Shown: positions 24,185 through 33,621 of the stretch, one piece after another | How positions within the stretch are numbered: the stretch's first letter is position 1 | How the letters are laid out: each line of letters begins with the position of its first letter | NCBI GenBank assembly: GCA_009936795.1 | Contig: JAACDM010000637.1 | Coordinates: 1 to 37,685 of the forward strand | Direction of reading: 5' to 3' | Origin: Verrucomicrobiaceae bacterium | Lineage (GTDB): Bacteria; Verrucomicrobiota; Verrucomicrobiia; Verrucomicrobiales; DEV007 | Length of the DNA: 37,685 bases | Program-made: the position numbers and the translations under genes | The notes under the pieces: model-generated | Told to the model about the DNA's origin: nothing | What the model saw: only the letters and a program-made list of their open reading frames with translations | Database searches by the model: none

Positions 24185-25771
24185 ATGAAAACCTTATCAC
24201 TTACACGCCTGGACTTCGTTCTCGTTTGTGTCCTCTTCCTGTGGACCAGCCACACCACTCGCGCTCAGGAAGAGGCGACAAACCGTGATAGCCCCCCTAA
24301 TATTGTCTTCTTTCTCGTCGATGACTTGGGGTGGTCGGACATCGGCTGTTATGGTAGTGAATTCTACGACACGCCAAACGTCGATCGTCTCGCCGAGCAG
24401 GGCGTTCGTTTCACGCAGGCATATGCAGTCTGTCATGTCTGCTCGCCAACTCGGGCAAGTCTCATGACCGGGAAGTATCCCGCCCGGCTGCAATTAACGG
24501 ATTGGATTCCCGGGCGGAAAGACCATGAGTTTCAGCGATTGTTGGAACCCGACAATTTGCTGAAGCTGCCGCAGGAAGAACAAACGGTGGCCGAGGTGCT
24601 GAAGGCCCATGGTTATCGCACGGGAATCTTTGGGAAGTGGCATTTAGGTGACGGTGATTCCTCACCTAGGGCCCATGGTTTTGATGTTCGGGTTACCGAT
24701 TGGGATGGCTGCTGTCCACGCGGCGGTTATCATGCGCCTTTTAAAATGGATGGCATCGCGTATGAAGGCGGCGACTACCTAACTGATCGCCTAACGGATG
24801 AGGCCTTGAAATTCATCGAGCGCAAGACCGAGCAACCATTCTTTCTCTACCTGTCCCACTTTGCGGTGCACGACCCCATCCAAGGAAGGAAAGATCTGGT
24901 CGAGAAGTACCGGAAGAAGCTCGCTGCCATGAACCCTGCGGGAGAATCATCGTTCATTCTCGAAGGGAATCCAGATGATGACAATCCGCTCAGAGCAAGC
25001 CAGCTCGACAAGCTAATACAGAAACCCTCACATCAAGGCCACAAGGTGTTGCCTCAGCGAACCGTTAAGATTAAGCAGCACCCGGATAACATTCAATTTG
25101 CGGCGATGGTTGAAGCGATGGACGAGAGCCTTGGCCGCGTCTTGGAGAAGCTCGATGGGCTGGGGCTGAGCGATAACACGATCGTTGTCTTTTATTCGGA
25201 CAATGGAGGGATGTCCGCAGGCAATTGGGGCAACCCGAAGCGTGTTGTTTCCGAGGACGCGATCGATTTAGCCTACGCCACGTCCAACCTCCCGTTACGT
25301 GGCGCGAAAGGCTGGCTCTATGAAGGTGGCGTGCGTGTTCCCCTCATTGTGAGGTGGCCTGGCCAAGGACGGCGCGGGGCGATCTGCCAAGAACCCGTCA
25401 CGAGTACCGATTTCTTCCCTACATTTCTTGAAATGAGTGGCCTTCCGGCGCAACCCGAACAACATGTTGACGGCCTTAGTTTCGCAGCAGCGGTCGAAGG
25501 TTCCGACTTTAAACGCGACGCAGCCATCTACTGGCACTTTCCTCACTATAGCAATCACGGCATGCAGAGCCCATGCGGTGCAATTCGCCAAGGCGACTAC
25601 AAACTCATCGAGTATTTTGAGAACAACACGGTGCAGCTATTCAACCTGAAGGCTGATCCTGGAGAACAGAATGATCTAGCAAAGCAGCAGGAAGAGAAGG
25701 TCGCAGAACTGATCGCCATGCTTCACATATGGCGCAAGGAAGTTGGGGCTTCCATGCCGAGGCCAAGATAG
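24185..25771 (+). CDS. Formylglycine sulfatase (arylsulfatase A-like)
   Basis: This 528-residue exported sulfatase has a signal peptide of about 28 residues (MKTLSLTRLDFVLVCVLFLW..., cleavage near TRA-Q). Metal ligands D46-D47 lie in FFLVDDLGWSDIGCYG; the maturation motif C86-S-P-T-R90 lies in HVCSPTRASLMTGKYPARL. GIFGKWHLGDGD, FFLYLSHFAVHDP and IVVFYSDNGGMS follow in the normal order. It is similar in layout to the sulfatase at 17230-18630 (both S1_16-like) but longer, with an insert around residues 255-300 (MNPAGESSF to LPQRTVKIK). It stands alone on the plus strand, divergent from the EF-hand protein gene. No clear Shine-Dalgarno sequence precedes the ATG. Confidence 0.92.
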   Translation: MKTLSLTRLDFVLVCVLFLWTSHTTRAQEEATNRDSPPNIVFFLVDDLGWSDIGCYGSEFYDTPNVDRLAEQGVRFTQAYAVCHVCSPTRASLMTGKYPARLQLTDWIPGRKDHEFQRLLEPDNLLKLPQEEQTVAEVLKAHGYRTGIFGKWHLGDGDSSPRAHGFDVRVTDWDGCCPRGGYHAPFKMDGIAYEGGDYLTDRLTDEALKFIERKTEQPFFLYLSHFAVHDPIQGRKDLVEKYRKKLAAMNPAGESSFILEGNPDDDNPLRASQLDKLIQKPSHQGHKVLPQRTVKIKQHPDNIQFAAMVEAMDESLGRVLEKLDGLGLSDNTIVVFYSDNGGMSAGNWGNPKRVVSEDAIDLAYATSNLPLRGAKGWLYEGGVRVPLIVRWPGQGRRGAICQEPVTSTDFFPTFLEMSGLPAQPEQHVDGLSFAAAVEGSDFKRDAAIYWHFPHYSNHGMQSPCGAIRQGDYKLIEYFENNTVQLFNLKADPGEQNDLAKQQEEKVAELIAMLHIWRKEVGASMPRPR

Positions 25772-25839
25772 TTGATTCCCGGAAAACTATCGAAGGGCCC
25801 GAATGATGAGAGTATTCTGAGGGGCTTTAACGCTCAGAT

Positions 25840-28800
25840 CTAACGCTCGACAAGAATGCGGTAGAAACCAGTCGCATTCCCAACGCGCTCCACTGCCGTG
25901 TCTGTATAGGGTGGCTGTGCATTCGCATCGACCTCTTGCCAAGAGTCAGGGAGCAGCGTTTCCGAGTATTGGACGGTGTAACTCAGATCGTCTTTACTCA
26001 CCCAATTGATCTCCACTCCATTATCGGCAGTGCTTCGAAGGTTTGCCGAGCCGACGTCACCAGGGGCGATGCCGGAGTCTTCGGCAGGTAACACGGCTCC
26101 AGGATTCTGGCTCAGGAAGGCTGCGTCTTTAGAACTGAGCACTCGGTTGTAAAGCTGGGCATCGTCAAGAGAGCCTTGGAATCCAAAGAGGCTATTCAAT
26201 GAGCCGAAACGTAAGGCTGAGGATCGTGAATCGTCGAAAGGGTCGACGGTCATGGTGCCCTGGGTTTCTCCGTCTAGATAAAGGGTTAACTCCTCGGCGC
26301 TGGCCACAGCGACCAGATGCTGCAGCCCACCCGTGACGACGCCCGCGAATGGCTCCGACTGCTGGCCGTTCGACACCCACAAAAGACTATCCCCTGCGAG
26401 GGCAAATGAGAAGGGATCGCCCAGAGCGTCACCTTTAGAGAATAATACACTGACACTTTCGGCATTAGGATTTCCTTGGAACCATAGAGAGAGGCTGAAT
26501 TCCTCTAATGGAGGAATGCCAGAATTTGCGGGGATCTCTACATAAGCAGCCTCTTCTTCACCCGGTGTGAGAGTGACGGAGGTTCCCGAGGCGAGTGGGT
26601 CTTGGGACACTGCGATCATGGCGCCGTCGCCGATTTGATAGACCCCATGAGAGCCGCGCCCTGAATAATCATAAACGGGGCCTGTGCTTTCTGTCTCATC
26701 GAAACGATAATGCGCGATCAAGTTGCCAGAATTACCGGTGAAGGTGGACAGGTCCCATTGCGAAACCTTGTCGGCAGAGTCGTTGCTTTGCACCTCGAGC
26801 AGAGCTGCAAAGCCACCGCGGCGACCGCCGGGTGCGAACGTTAATGTGACGGGCTCTGAGCCTTGGGGAGGAATTGCCGTAGGGCGATCACCGATTGTAA
26901 ACAAATCCTGATCTGGACCCACGACACGGATGCTTTCAATCTCGAGAGTCTCTTCCTTACCACTGTTGGTCAGGGGAATTGACAATTGATAGGGGCCTGC
27001 ATCAGGTTCAAGTCCTTGAATCGGATTCGTGGCCACGGCGAGATCGGGATCTTGACCAGCCAGGTTGAATTGCACGGCCAAACTGGTGACTTCCCAGTCA
27101 GCTTCTTGCCGAGCGCGGAAGAAGAACGTGTCGATCGCATGATTCTCGGGAGACCAATTCTCGAATGGAATGACAGAGGAGTAGCGCGCTGTACCCCAGA
27201 TCGTTTCGAAGAGATAACCTTCCCCCGTTCGGCCAAGAATCACCTCAAGGTCGACTGTGTGGTCTCCGGTGAACTGTTGGTTTTCATCGGGGACTAGTTC
27301 GATTCCCGTCAAGTTCGTGGCGGGAATCAAATCTACCGTGCTGGCCAAGTTCGTCCCTCCGACGCGATGGCGATGTCTAACGAATTCCTCTCCAACAGAT
27401 CCCGTATCAAGCTCGCTGAGAATGTAGCCACCGGCCTCGCTATTGCCGAAGCCTATGAACAAGCCGTCCTCATTGACATCTGGTTTTAGGTCGCCATTCG
27501 CGATGCGCATCCGTGCACTAAGAAAGTCTCCTTCAGCCAGAGCGAGTTGACCGACGGCAAATGGTTGCCGTGCAATGAAGGTTCCGCTACCGCTCAACGA
27601 ATTCTCCGTTCCATCCCCGGAGCCTGCGCTGAACGTCCACGATTCCTCAACGGGAACGAGACCTCGCTCAATCGTCTGAAGTACCGTTACTGGCACAGAG
27701 CGCGACTGCTGGTCATCTTTCAGTGAGGCGGTCAAGGTATAGTCCGTGTCTGCTAAGGGTGCTATTGTTAGGCTTCCGGATCCATTGACCATGGCCCCGG
27801 CGAGGTCGCCGACATCAGGATCCATACTGAGCTCGGCTCTGGGATCGACCACCCAAGACAGCGTTGCGGACGCTCCGTTGTTGATGACGGTAGGGGACGC
27901 GCGAAAGGTGGTGATCAACGGCACACGTGTCGCCAAGGGGACGCTCAGAGGGCTGTCCTCTGTATTGGCATTCACAATGAGCGTGGTTTCAAACGTCCCA
28001 CTCAGTCCTGCCGCATTAAAGGTCAGGGCGATTTCCCCAGAAGCTCCTGGAGCTAGCGTCGAGGGAAAGGAATCGACTGTGAATTGCGCCTCTGCCTCGC
28101 CTTCAACGACGACCGAGTCTATCTCAAGATCCATACTAGCACCCCCATTACTAATGGGCGCCACGAACATCAAGGCTTCCGAGTTGATCCCCGTGCGTCC
28201 TGGCAAAGACACGGTTTCGATTAACAAGTCTGGATCGAGTCCCTGTAATGTTTCGTATTCCACCAAGACATTGGTGACCTCCCAATCGGCTGATTGCCGG
28301 GATCGAAAGAAGAACGTGTCCAGAGTATCCTCGCCAGGCGCCCACTCGTCTGTTGACACTGTCGTGTTGAAAACGGTGTCGTTCCAGCGCGTTTCAAGGT
28401 CGGACCCGTCTGCAGTGCGCGTCACTGCGAAGCGCACGGTCACGGTGTTGTCGCCGTCAAAGTGACTGGTAGCCGCCAGTTCCGGCATGGCGCTCTCTGT
28501 TGGTAGGGGTGTCAGATCGACGGTGCCTGCGAGATTCGTGCTGCCGACTCGCGCACGATGACGGAAGGGTTCGGCTTGAGGGACGCCGGTATCAAACTCA
28601 CCTAACACATACCCGCCACCAGAACTGTTGCCAAAGCCAATGAATAGGCCGTCGTTATCAAAGGCAGGTTTGTTCTCTCCTATATTGACTCGAAGCGAAG
28701 CGACTAACGATTCGCCGGAATTTAGCATCACTGGTCCTTGCAAGAAGGGATTCTGAGCAATGAACGTTCCCGATGCTACCAAGATGCTACCGGATTCCTC

Positions 28801-28938
28801 AGTCCCATCGACGCCAGACCAATCGATGCTCAAAGCAACAGGTCTTGCCAAGGTGCAAGACAGCAACGCCGCAAATAAGCCGAGCATGACCAACAATTGG
28901 CAGTTCCTAAATTTTGGACAGATTTCCTGAGCCTTCAT
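25840..28938 (-). CDS. Secreted LamG-domain protein with internal duplication
   Basis: The exported protein of 1032 residues has an N-terminal signal peptide (hydrophobic core LLVMLGLFAALLSCTLA). Parts in order are: lectin-like beta domain A (about 45-235), a choice-of-anchor-D-like domain (236-340), an Ig-like domain (345-430), a second copy of domain A (about 433-626), a second anchor-D-like domain (630-735), LamG (741-943) and a C-terminal domain (966-1032). The two A copies share GTFIA, NEDGLFIGFGNS or DNDGLFIGFGNS, RHRxRVGxTNLAxTVDL and DTFFFRxRQxADWEVT. The anchor-D, LamG and C-terminal parts match the layout of the protein at 269. Binding of polysaccharide or a surface-structural role is inferred. 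The ORF ends in VGNATGFYRILVER, the usual end of that C-terminal domain. Confidence 0.83.
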   Translation of the reverse strand: MKAQEICPKFRNCQLLVMLGLFAALLSCTLARPVALSIDWSGVDGTEESGSILVASGTFIAQNPFLQGPVMLNSGESLVASLRVNIGENKPAFDNDGLFIGFGNSSGGGYVLGEFDTGVPQAEPFRHRARVGSTNLAGTVDLTPLPTESAMPELAATSHFDGDNTVTVRFAVTRTADGSDLETRWNDTVFNTTVSTDEWAPGEDTLDTFFFRSRQSADWEVTNVLVEYETLQGLDPDLLIETVSLPGRTGINSEALMFVAPISNGGASMDLEIDSVVVEGEAEAQFTVDSFPSTLAPGASGEIALTFNAAGLSGTFETTLIVNANTEDSPLSVPLATRVPLITTFRASPTVINNGASATLSWVVDPRAELSMDPDVGDLAGAMVNGSGSLTIAPLADTDYTLTASLKDDQQSRSVPVTVLQTIERGLVPVEESWTFSAGSGDGTENSLSGSGTFIARQPFAVGQLALAEGDFLSARMRIANGDLKPDVNEDGLFIGFGNSEAGGYILSELDTGSVGEEFVRHRHRVGGTNLASTVDLIPATNLTGIELVPDENQQFTGDHTVDLEVILGRTGEGYLFETIWGTARYSSVIPFENWSPENHAIDTFFFRARQEADWEVTSLAVQFNLAGQDPDLAVATNPIQGLEPDAGPYQLSIPLTNSGKEETLEIESIRVVGPDQDLFTIGDRPTAIPPQGSEPVTLTFAPGGRRGGFAALLEVQSNDSADKVSQWDLSTFTGNSGNLIAHYRFDETESTGPVYDYSGRGSHGVYQIGDGAMIAVSQDPLASGTSVTLTPGEEEAAYVEIPANSGIPPLEEFSLSLWFQGNPNAESVSVLFSKGDALGDPFSFALAGDSLLWVSNGQQSEPFAGVVTGGLQHLVAVASAEELTLYLDGETQGTMTVDPFDDSRSSALRFGSLNSLFGFQGSLDDAQLYNRVLSSKDAAFLSQNPGAVLPAEDSGIAPGDVGSANLRSTADNGVEINWVSKDDLSYTVQYSETLLPDSWQEVDANAQPPYTDTAVERVGNATGFYRILVER

Positions 28939-29308
28939 CAGACATTGTTATCGGATTGAAGAAGATTCAGAAACACCAAAGTTGAAAGTACAACGGGAAC
29001 TCCTCACCTGTGCGCGCATTCACATCACAAGTAGCCGATGCCGTGAGGCTCCGGAACAGTGCCATTGTCGAGGGGCCCGAAGGCTGACACCTTGGGCTAC
29101 GGGAGCAGTCTAGCCGGGTAATAAGGCTACGCGGTTAATTTGCTCAATTGATATCAAACGCGAATGACGATGAAACCAGCGTTGTCTTCACGCCCCACCC
29201 TTTGGAGTAGTGCGGCCTTCCAGGCCAAGGCTAGGGCAGTATGTCGAAGCGACACTCCCATAAAAATTATCGGAGTAGAAGTGATCACAAATCCTCTTGT
29301 GCTACAGT
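28939..29308. other. Gene-free stretch upstream of the LamG gene with repeat debris
   Basis: About 370 bases between two minus-strand genes. No supported gene. It contains a segment at 29071-29104 (GGGGCCCGAAGGCTGACACC and TTGGGCTACGGG) and another at 29201-29236 with a small hairpin GGCCT-TCC-AGGCC (29214-29226). Both look to me like fragments of dispersed non-coding repeats that I recall from PVC genomes. The promoter of the LamG gene should lie near 28940-29010, but no clear box was found. Confidence 0.4.
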
Positions 29309-32300
29309 CTAACCGCTCTCGGAAGGCTGTGCCCCCTCAAGTAGAGACAATACGGCCGGTATCATGAGGAGAATCACGAGCGAGGAAACGAGCGTGCCAA
29401 TGCCGACGGAGATCGCCATGGGCACGAGAAACTTTGCCTGAATGGAAGTTTCAAAAATCATGGGGCCAAGTCCGAGAAAGGTTGTGAGCGAGGTGAGGAG
29501 AATCGGTCGAAAGCGACGTTGAGCAGCGAGCTTCGTCACCTGGGATGGATCGCGGCCTTCCGCTAGATAGCGGTTTCGGGTCACGGCCAGAACGAACGCT
29601 CCATTCACCACCATACCGCAGAGTGCGATCATGCCGAACACGCTAAAGACACTCAGTTCAAACCCAAGAAGCACGTGGCCAATGATCGCACCGGCCAGGC
29701 TCCATGGAATCGTTAGGAAAACGACGAAGGCCTGCATGTAACTTCGGAGCAGCGACGCCATCAGCGCATAAATCACAAACACGGAGGCGACCAGTCCCCA
29801 CAGCAAGGTATCCATCGCCTCCCGTTGCTCTCGTTGCTCACCTTCATAAGTGTAGCGAAGACCAGGGTATTTTGCCAAAATATCAGGCAGATTGTTCTTG
29901 GAAAAGGCTCCCAGCACTTTGTTGCCGGTCGTCGTCCCTCGGATGACGTTGCCGGTCACATTGATGACTCGCGCACCATCGACCCGTTCAATTCTGACAG
30001 GAGCGGTTGTTGAAATGACCGTGGCGGCTTGGCCTAACGGAATTTCACCTCCTCCTGGCGCCCGGATGAGCAGGTCTTCGAGTCCCGCCAGTGAGCGCCT
30101 TGCATCCTTTGGAAGCTTCACCATGACGCGTAGTTCGTCGTGGCCACGGGGTTGTCTCAGGGCCTCAGCGCCGTAGAAAGAATGGCGAATCTGGCGACCG
30201 AGATCGCTTGCCGTGATCCCCATGCTTCTTCCGGCTGACTTGATCTCAAAGTTGAATTGCGGCATTTCGCGACCAAATCCCTTACGAACGTCTTTCACGC
30301 CCGGATAGAGAGCTACGGCGTCTGCGACTTCGGTGGCGGCAGCTCTTAGGGTTTCAACCTCGGGATGAGCGAGTTGAATATCGATCTCCGCCGAACCACC
30401 TGGGCCGAAGATGTAGTCAAAGAAAAGGGATTCAAGGTCAGGGATCACCCCGATTTCTTCGCGCCAGATTCCGGCAAACTCCGCACTCGTCACCTTACGC
30501 TGACTTTGGGGAACCAGGGTCACGGAGACTTCGGCTTCATTGCTAGACCTCTCAGCGATTTCGTTAAAGATCCCTACGAGAATCCCTTCCTCGCCCGTGC
30601 GATCGACAGCGCGTCTGGCCGCAGCCTCGATTTGCATCGCGACTTCGCGGGAGCGGGCAATGGGTGTGCCCGACGGCATTTCGATCTCGCCTTGCACGAA
30701 GTTGGTTTCGATGGTTGGCCGAAAGGCAAAGTTGATACTCCCACTTCCCACGTAACCAAAGACAACTGCCAGCGCCGCGACGAAGATACTAATGGTCACC
30801 GCGCGATTTCTCATGACGGCGGCTAGAATAGGCGTGTAGCTCCGCTCCATGGCTGCATCCAATCGGTTGCGGAAAGCTTCCTGCTTTCGATCAAAAGCTC
30901 CGAACCAAGAAGTTTTGGTGGCATCACCTGTCTTACGAGAGCCACTGAGGTGCGCGGGAAGAATAAAAAGGCACTCTACTAACGAAACGGTAAAGACGGC
31001 GATGACGACGGCGGGCAACACTTTAAAAAACAGGCCAGCTTCGCCAGTGACGTATAGCAAGGGCAGGAAGGCGATGATATTGGTCGACACCGCAAAGACC
31101 ACCGGCACGGACATTTGTCTTACGCCTTCCACGGCGGCATCCAACCTCGGCATGCCCTGGCTGATCTTGTGAAAGATGTCTTCCCCCACGACCACGGCAT
31201 CATCCACAACAATGCCGAGGGTGATGATGAACCCGAAGAGCGAGATCATGTTGATCGTGGCATCTAGCACGGGGAGGAGGACCAAAGAACCGATGATCGA
31301 AACGGGAATTCCAATGGCGGTCCAGAAAGCGACACGAAGCTCCAGGAGAAATCCCAAAGCGATTAAGACAAGGATTAGCCCGATGATGCCATTCTGAAAG
31401 AGCAAGCGAATCCGCTCCTTGTAGTCGTCAGAACGGTCTCTTGTCAGGGTGACGCCGACTGACGGCGGTAGGTTAGGCTGTTGCTTCTCAATGAATCGGC
31501 GAACGGCTTTCGCCACCTTCAGGGGGGGCTGTTCCTCCGAGCTGTAGACAGAAAGGAAGACAGCTCGCTGTCCATTGAAATAGGCTTCACGCTCAGACTC
31601 TTCAAAGTCGTCGCGAACTTCGGCGATCTCTGATAAACGCACGCTGGAGCCATCAGCCGTGCTGATGACTTCAATTTCAGCAAATTCACTGGCAAAGTCT
31701 TTTCGTTCAGTTGTTCGCAAGAGGATGTCGCCTCCTGATGTTTTCAGCGTGCCCGCTGGTACATCCAGAGCGGAGCTGTCGATCGTCCTGGCCACATCAC
31801 TCAAAGTGAGCCCCAAGGCACGCAGCTTCTCTTGAGCTATCTCGATGTGAATTTCGGGTTCACGCATCCCAGAAACCTCGACGAGGGCAATGTCAGGTTC
31901 GGCAAGCAGGCCATCCTGCAACTGACGAGCGAAATTGACGAGCGTGCGTTCGTCGAGATTACCATAAATGGAAATGCTCATGACCCCGCGGCGGCGACCT
32001 GAGCCAAGAGCAATAGTTGGTGGCTCGGCATCGTCCGGGAAGAGACTAACGCGCTGCACGGCAGCGGTGATCTCTTGAAGAGCTCGATTACGATCGAATC
32101 CAGGATTCACTTCCACCATCACGCTCGCACTGCTGTCGCGAGCGGTGGCGACCGTGCGCCTAACCAACTCCATGCCGCGCAGCTCTGCCTCGATAGGAAG
32201 CAAGATCGACCGCTCGACTTCCTCCGGACTGGCACCGCGATACTGCATTCGAATCGATACAGTATCGATGGCGAACGTCGGGTAGACTTCCTGTTTGATC

Positions 32301-32416
32301 TTGGTAGCGGCGACGATACCGACGGACACGACCGCAATCATGAGCAAGTTCGCGGCGACGTGATTGCGGGCGAACCACGCCAGAATGCCGCGATGCGTTG
32401 TCGATGAATCCGTCAC
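29309..32416 (-). CDS. RND-type efflux pump, inner-membrane subunit (AcrB family)
   Basis: The 1035-residue protein has the full RND layout: a first membrane helix after ILAWFARNHVAANLLMI, a large periplasmic porter domain (about 40-330), a helix bundle with GIVVDDAVVVGEDIF (two Asp in TM4, the proton-relay position), a second periplasmic domain (about 560-840) and a closing helix bundle. LPVLDATINMISLFGFIITL and FGMIALCGMVVNGAFVLAV are family blocks. It would export small molecules by proton antiport together with the membrane-fusion and outer-membrane proteins encoded just upstream. The start overlaps the fusion-protein gene by 4 bases (ATGA). The substrate is unknown. It is the last gene of a four-gene minus-strand operon. 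Confidence 0.93.
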   Translation of the reverse strand: MTDSSTTHRGILAWFARNHVAANLLMIAVVSVGIVAATKIKQEVYPTFAIDTVSIRMQYRGASPEEVERSILLPIEAELRGMELVRRTVATARDSSASVMVEVNPGFDRNRALQEITAAVQRVSLFPDDAEPPTIALGSGRRRGVMSISIYGNLDERTLVNFARQLQDGLLAEPDIALVEVSGMREPEIHIEIAQEKLRALGLTLSDVARTIDSSALDVPAGTLKTSGGDILLRTTERKDFASEFAEIEVISTADGSSVRLSEIAEVRDDFEESEREAYFNGQRAVFLSVYSSEEQPPLKVAKAVRRFIEKQQPNLPPSVGVTLTRDRSDDYKERIRLLFQNGIIGLILVLIALGFLLELRVAFWTAIGIPVSIIGSLVLLPVLDATINMISLFGFIITLGIVVDDAVVVGEDIFHKISQGMPRLDAAVEGVRQMSVPVVFAVSTNIIAFLPLLYVTGEAGLFFKVLPAVVIAVFTVSLVECLFILPAHLSGSRKTGDATKTSWFGAFDRKQEAFRNRLDAAMERSYTPILAAVMRNRAVTISIFVAALAVVFGYVGSGSINFAFRPTIETNFVQGEIEMPSGTPIARSREVAMQIEAAARRAVDRTGEEGILVGIFNEIAERSSNEAEVSVTLVPQSQRKVTSAEFAGIWREEIGVIPDLESLFFDYIFGPGGSAEIDIQLAHPEVETLRAAATEVADAVALYPGVKDVRKGFGREMPQFNFEIKSAGRSMGITASDLGRQIRHSFYGAEALRQPRGHDELRVMVKLPKDARRSLAGLEDLLIRAPGGGEIPLGQAATVISTTAPVRIERVDGARVINVTGNVIRGTTTGNKVLGAFSKNNLPDILAKYPGLRYTYEGEQREQREAMDTLLWGLVASVFVIYALMASLLRSYMQAFVVFLTIPWSLAGAIIGHVLLGFELSVFSVFGMIALCGMVVNGAFVLAVTRNRYLAEGRDPSQVTKLAAQRRFRPILLTSLTTFLGLGPMIFETSIQAKFLVPMAISVGIGTLVSSLVILLMIPAVLSLLEGAQPSESG

Positions 32417-33615
32417 GGCTTCTTGTCTGGAGCTGGCAAGGATTGGGGGGAGACTTTCATCCCGGGAAGCGCGGCTCGAAGAGCGCTAACAATCACCTTC
32501 TCACCTTCCTGCAAGACATTTTTCACAAACAAAGTCTTCTCGCTCTTCCACATGACCGTGGTTGGCCGAATCTGAAGCTCATTGGCCGAATCAACAAGCC
32601 AGAGTTGCCCATCGTGCAAGGCTTCCCTTGGGATGGTGATGACATCGTTGAGCACACCGGCATCAATATTCGCACTCACATAGTTTCCGAGGAGAAGTGG
32701 AAAGTGTTCTGAGTCACCGTTAGTTGCTTGGTGGCCGAATGGGTCATCTACGCGAATGAGCACACGAGCCATCCTGGTTTCTGGATTCAGTTCTGGAAGA
32801 ATCCTTTCGACAATGCCTACCCACTCGGCGTGAAAGCGATCGCCTTTATCAAGAAAGACCGTAGCTGAAGATCCGGGCTTCCCGTTGGTGGACGCACGGA
32901 TCCATCTTAAGTCTTCAAATGGAATGGTGACGTGCACCCAGAACGCGTCCGTCCCGGCGAGCTTGCAAATGGCATCTCCGGAATCCACGAGTTGCCCCAT
33001 TTCAACGGATTCTTCGATGACGACCGCATTAAAAGGGGCATTGATAGTTGTCCGAGTCAGGGCGAGTTCTGCCTTCGCAATTTCATTTTCAGCCATAGCG
33101 AGCAGCGCTTGGGCGCGTTCCAGATGAGGCTGGCGAAGCACCAAGGCCTGATTCACCGAACTGGCTTCAAGATCCTTTTCTAACAGACCAAACTCACGCT
33201 TTGCCACGACCTGCCTGCCTTCTTCGATGGCGATGGCAAACTCTGCCTCTTCGAGTGCCGCTCGGTGTTCCTTGAGAGCCAAGTCATAGTCGGCGTGGTC
33301 GATCCGTACAAGTTCGTCTCCAGCTGCAATGTGACCACCTGTGACAAGAGCTTCGTGATGCTGGAGGACACGCCCGCGCACTTCGGGTTTGATTGTCACC
33401 TCTCGCGTCGGAATGACAATGCCATCGGCCTGAACATGAACGGACTCATTGGAACCCACCGCATCGATCGTCTGCACGATCGTCACTGCCTTTGGCTTGT
33501 CCACCGGCTCTGTCGTCGGTGCGGTCATCATGAAGTAAGCCGTAATGCCTGCTCCTATGGCCAGGACAACCAAGATAACTAGAATGCTACGGTGGGATCT
33601 CTGTGGCTTGGTCAA
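32413..33615 (-). CDS. RND-type membrane-fusion (periplasmic adaptor) protein
   Basis: The 400-residue protein begins with a single N-terminal membrane helix (ILVILVVLAIGAGITAYFMM, about 11-30). The lipoyl-like half is VTIKPEVRGRVLQHHEALVT, followed by a coiled-coil hairpin (about 110-190), INAPFNAVVIEESVEMGQLV and a beta-barrel. It links the inner-membrane pump to the outer-membrane channel. It lies 6 bases after the outer-membrane factor gene and overlaps the pump gene by 4 bases, so the three are surely co-transcribed. It belongs to the same family as the adaptor at 36220, but the two are clearly different in sequence. Confidence 0.9.
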   Translation of the reverse strand: MTKPQRSHRSILVILVVLAIGAGITAYFMMTAPTTEPVDKPKAVTIVQTIDAVGSNESVHVQADGIVIPTREVTIKPEVRGRVLQHHEALVTGGHIAAGDELVRIDHADYDLALKEHRAALEEAEFAIAIEEGRQVVAKREFGLLEKDLEASSVNQALVLRQPHLERAQALLAMAENEIAKAELALTRTTINAPFNAVVIEESVEMGQLVDSGDAICKLAGTDAFWVHVTIPFEDLRWIRASTNGKPGSSATVFLDKGDRFHAEWVGIVERILPELNPETRMARVLIRVDDPFGHQATNGDSEHFPLLLGNYVSANIDAGVLNDVITIPREALHDGQLWLVDSANELQIRPTTVMWKSEKTLFVKNVLQEGEKVIVSALRAALPGMKVSPQSLPAPDKKP

Positions 33616-33621
33616 GGGCGT

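Noticed and set aside
27746-28465. 239-codon plus-strand open frame
   Set aside because: It lies entirely antisense to the LamG protein gene, which has clear domains; the frame has no recognisable domain.
29164-29367. 67-codon plus-strand open frame
   Set aside because: It covers apparent repeat debris and the end of the pump gene in antisense.
30365-30826. 153-codon plus-strand open frame
   Set aside because: Antisense to the RND pump gene; no domain or start signals.
31520-31535. Run of seven G in the RND pump gene as a phase-variable site
   Set aside because: Shorter than the tract in the hydrolase gene and placed inside a conserved domain; no support beyond the run itself.
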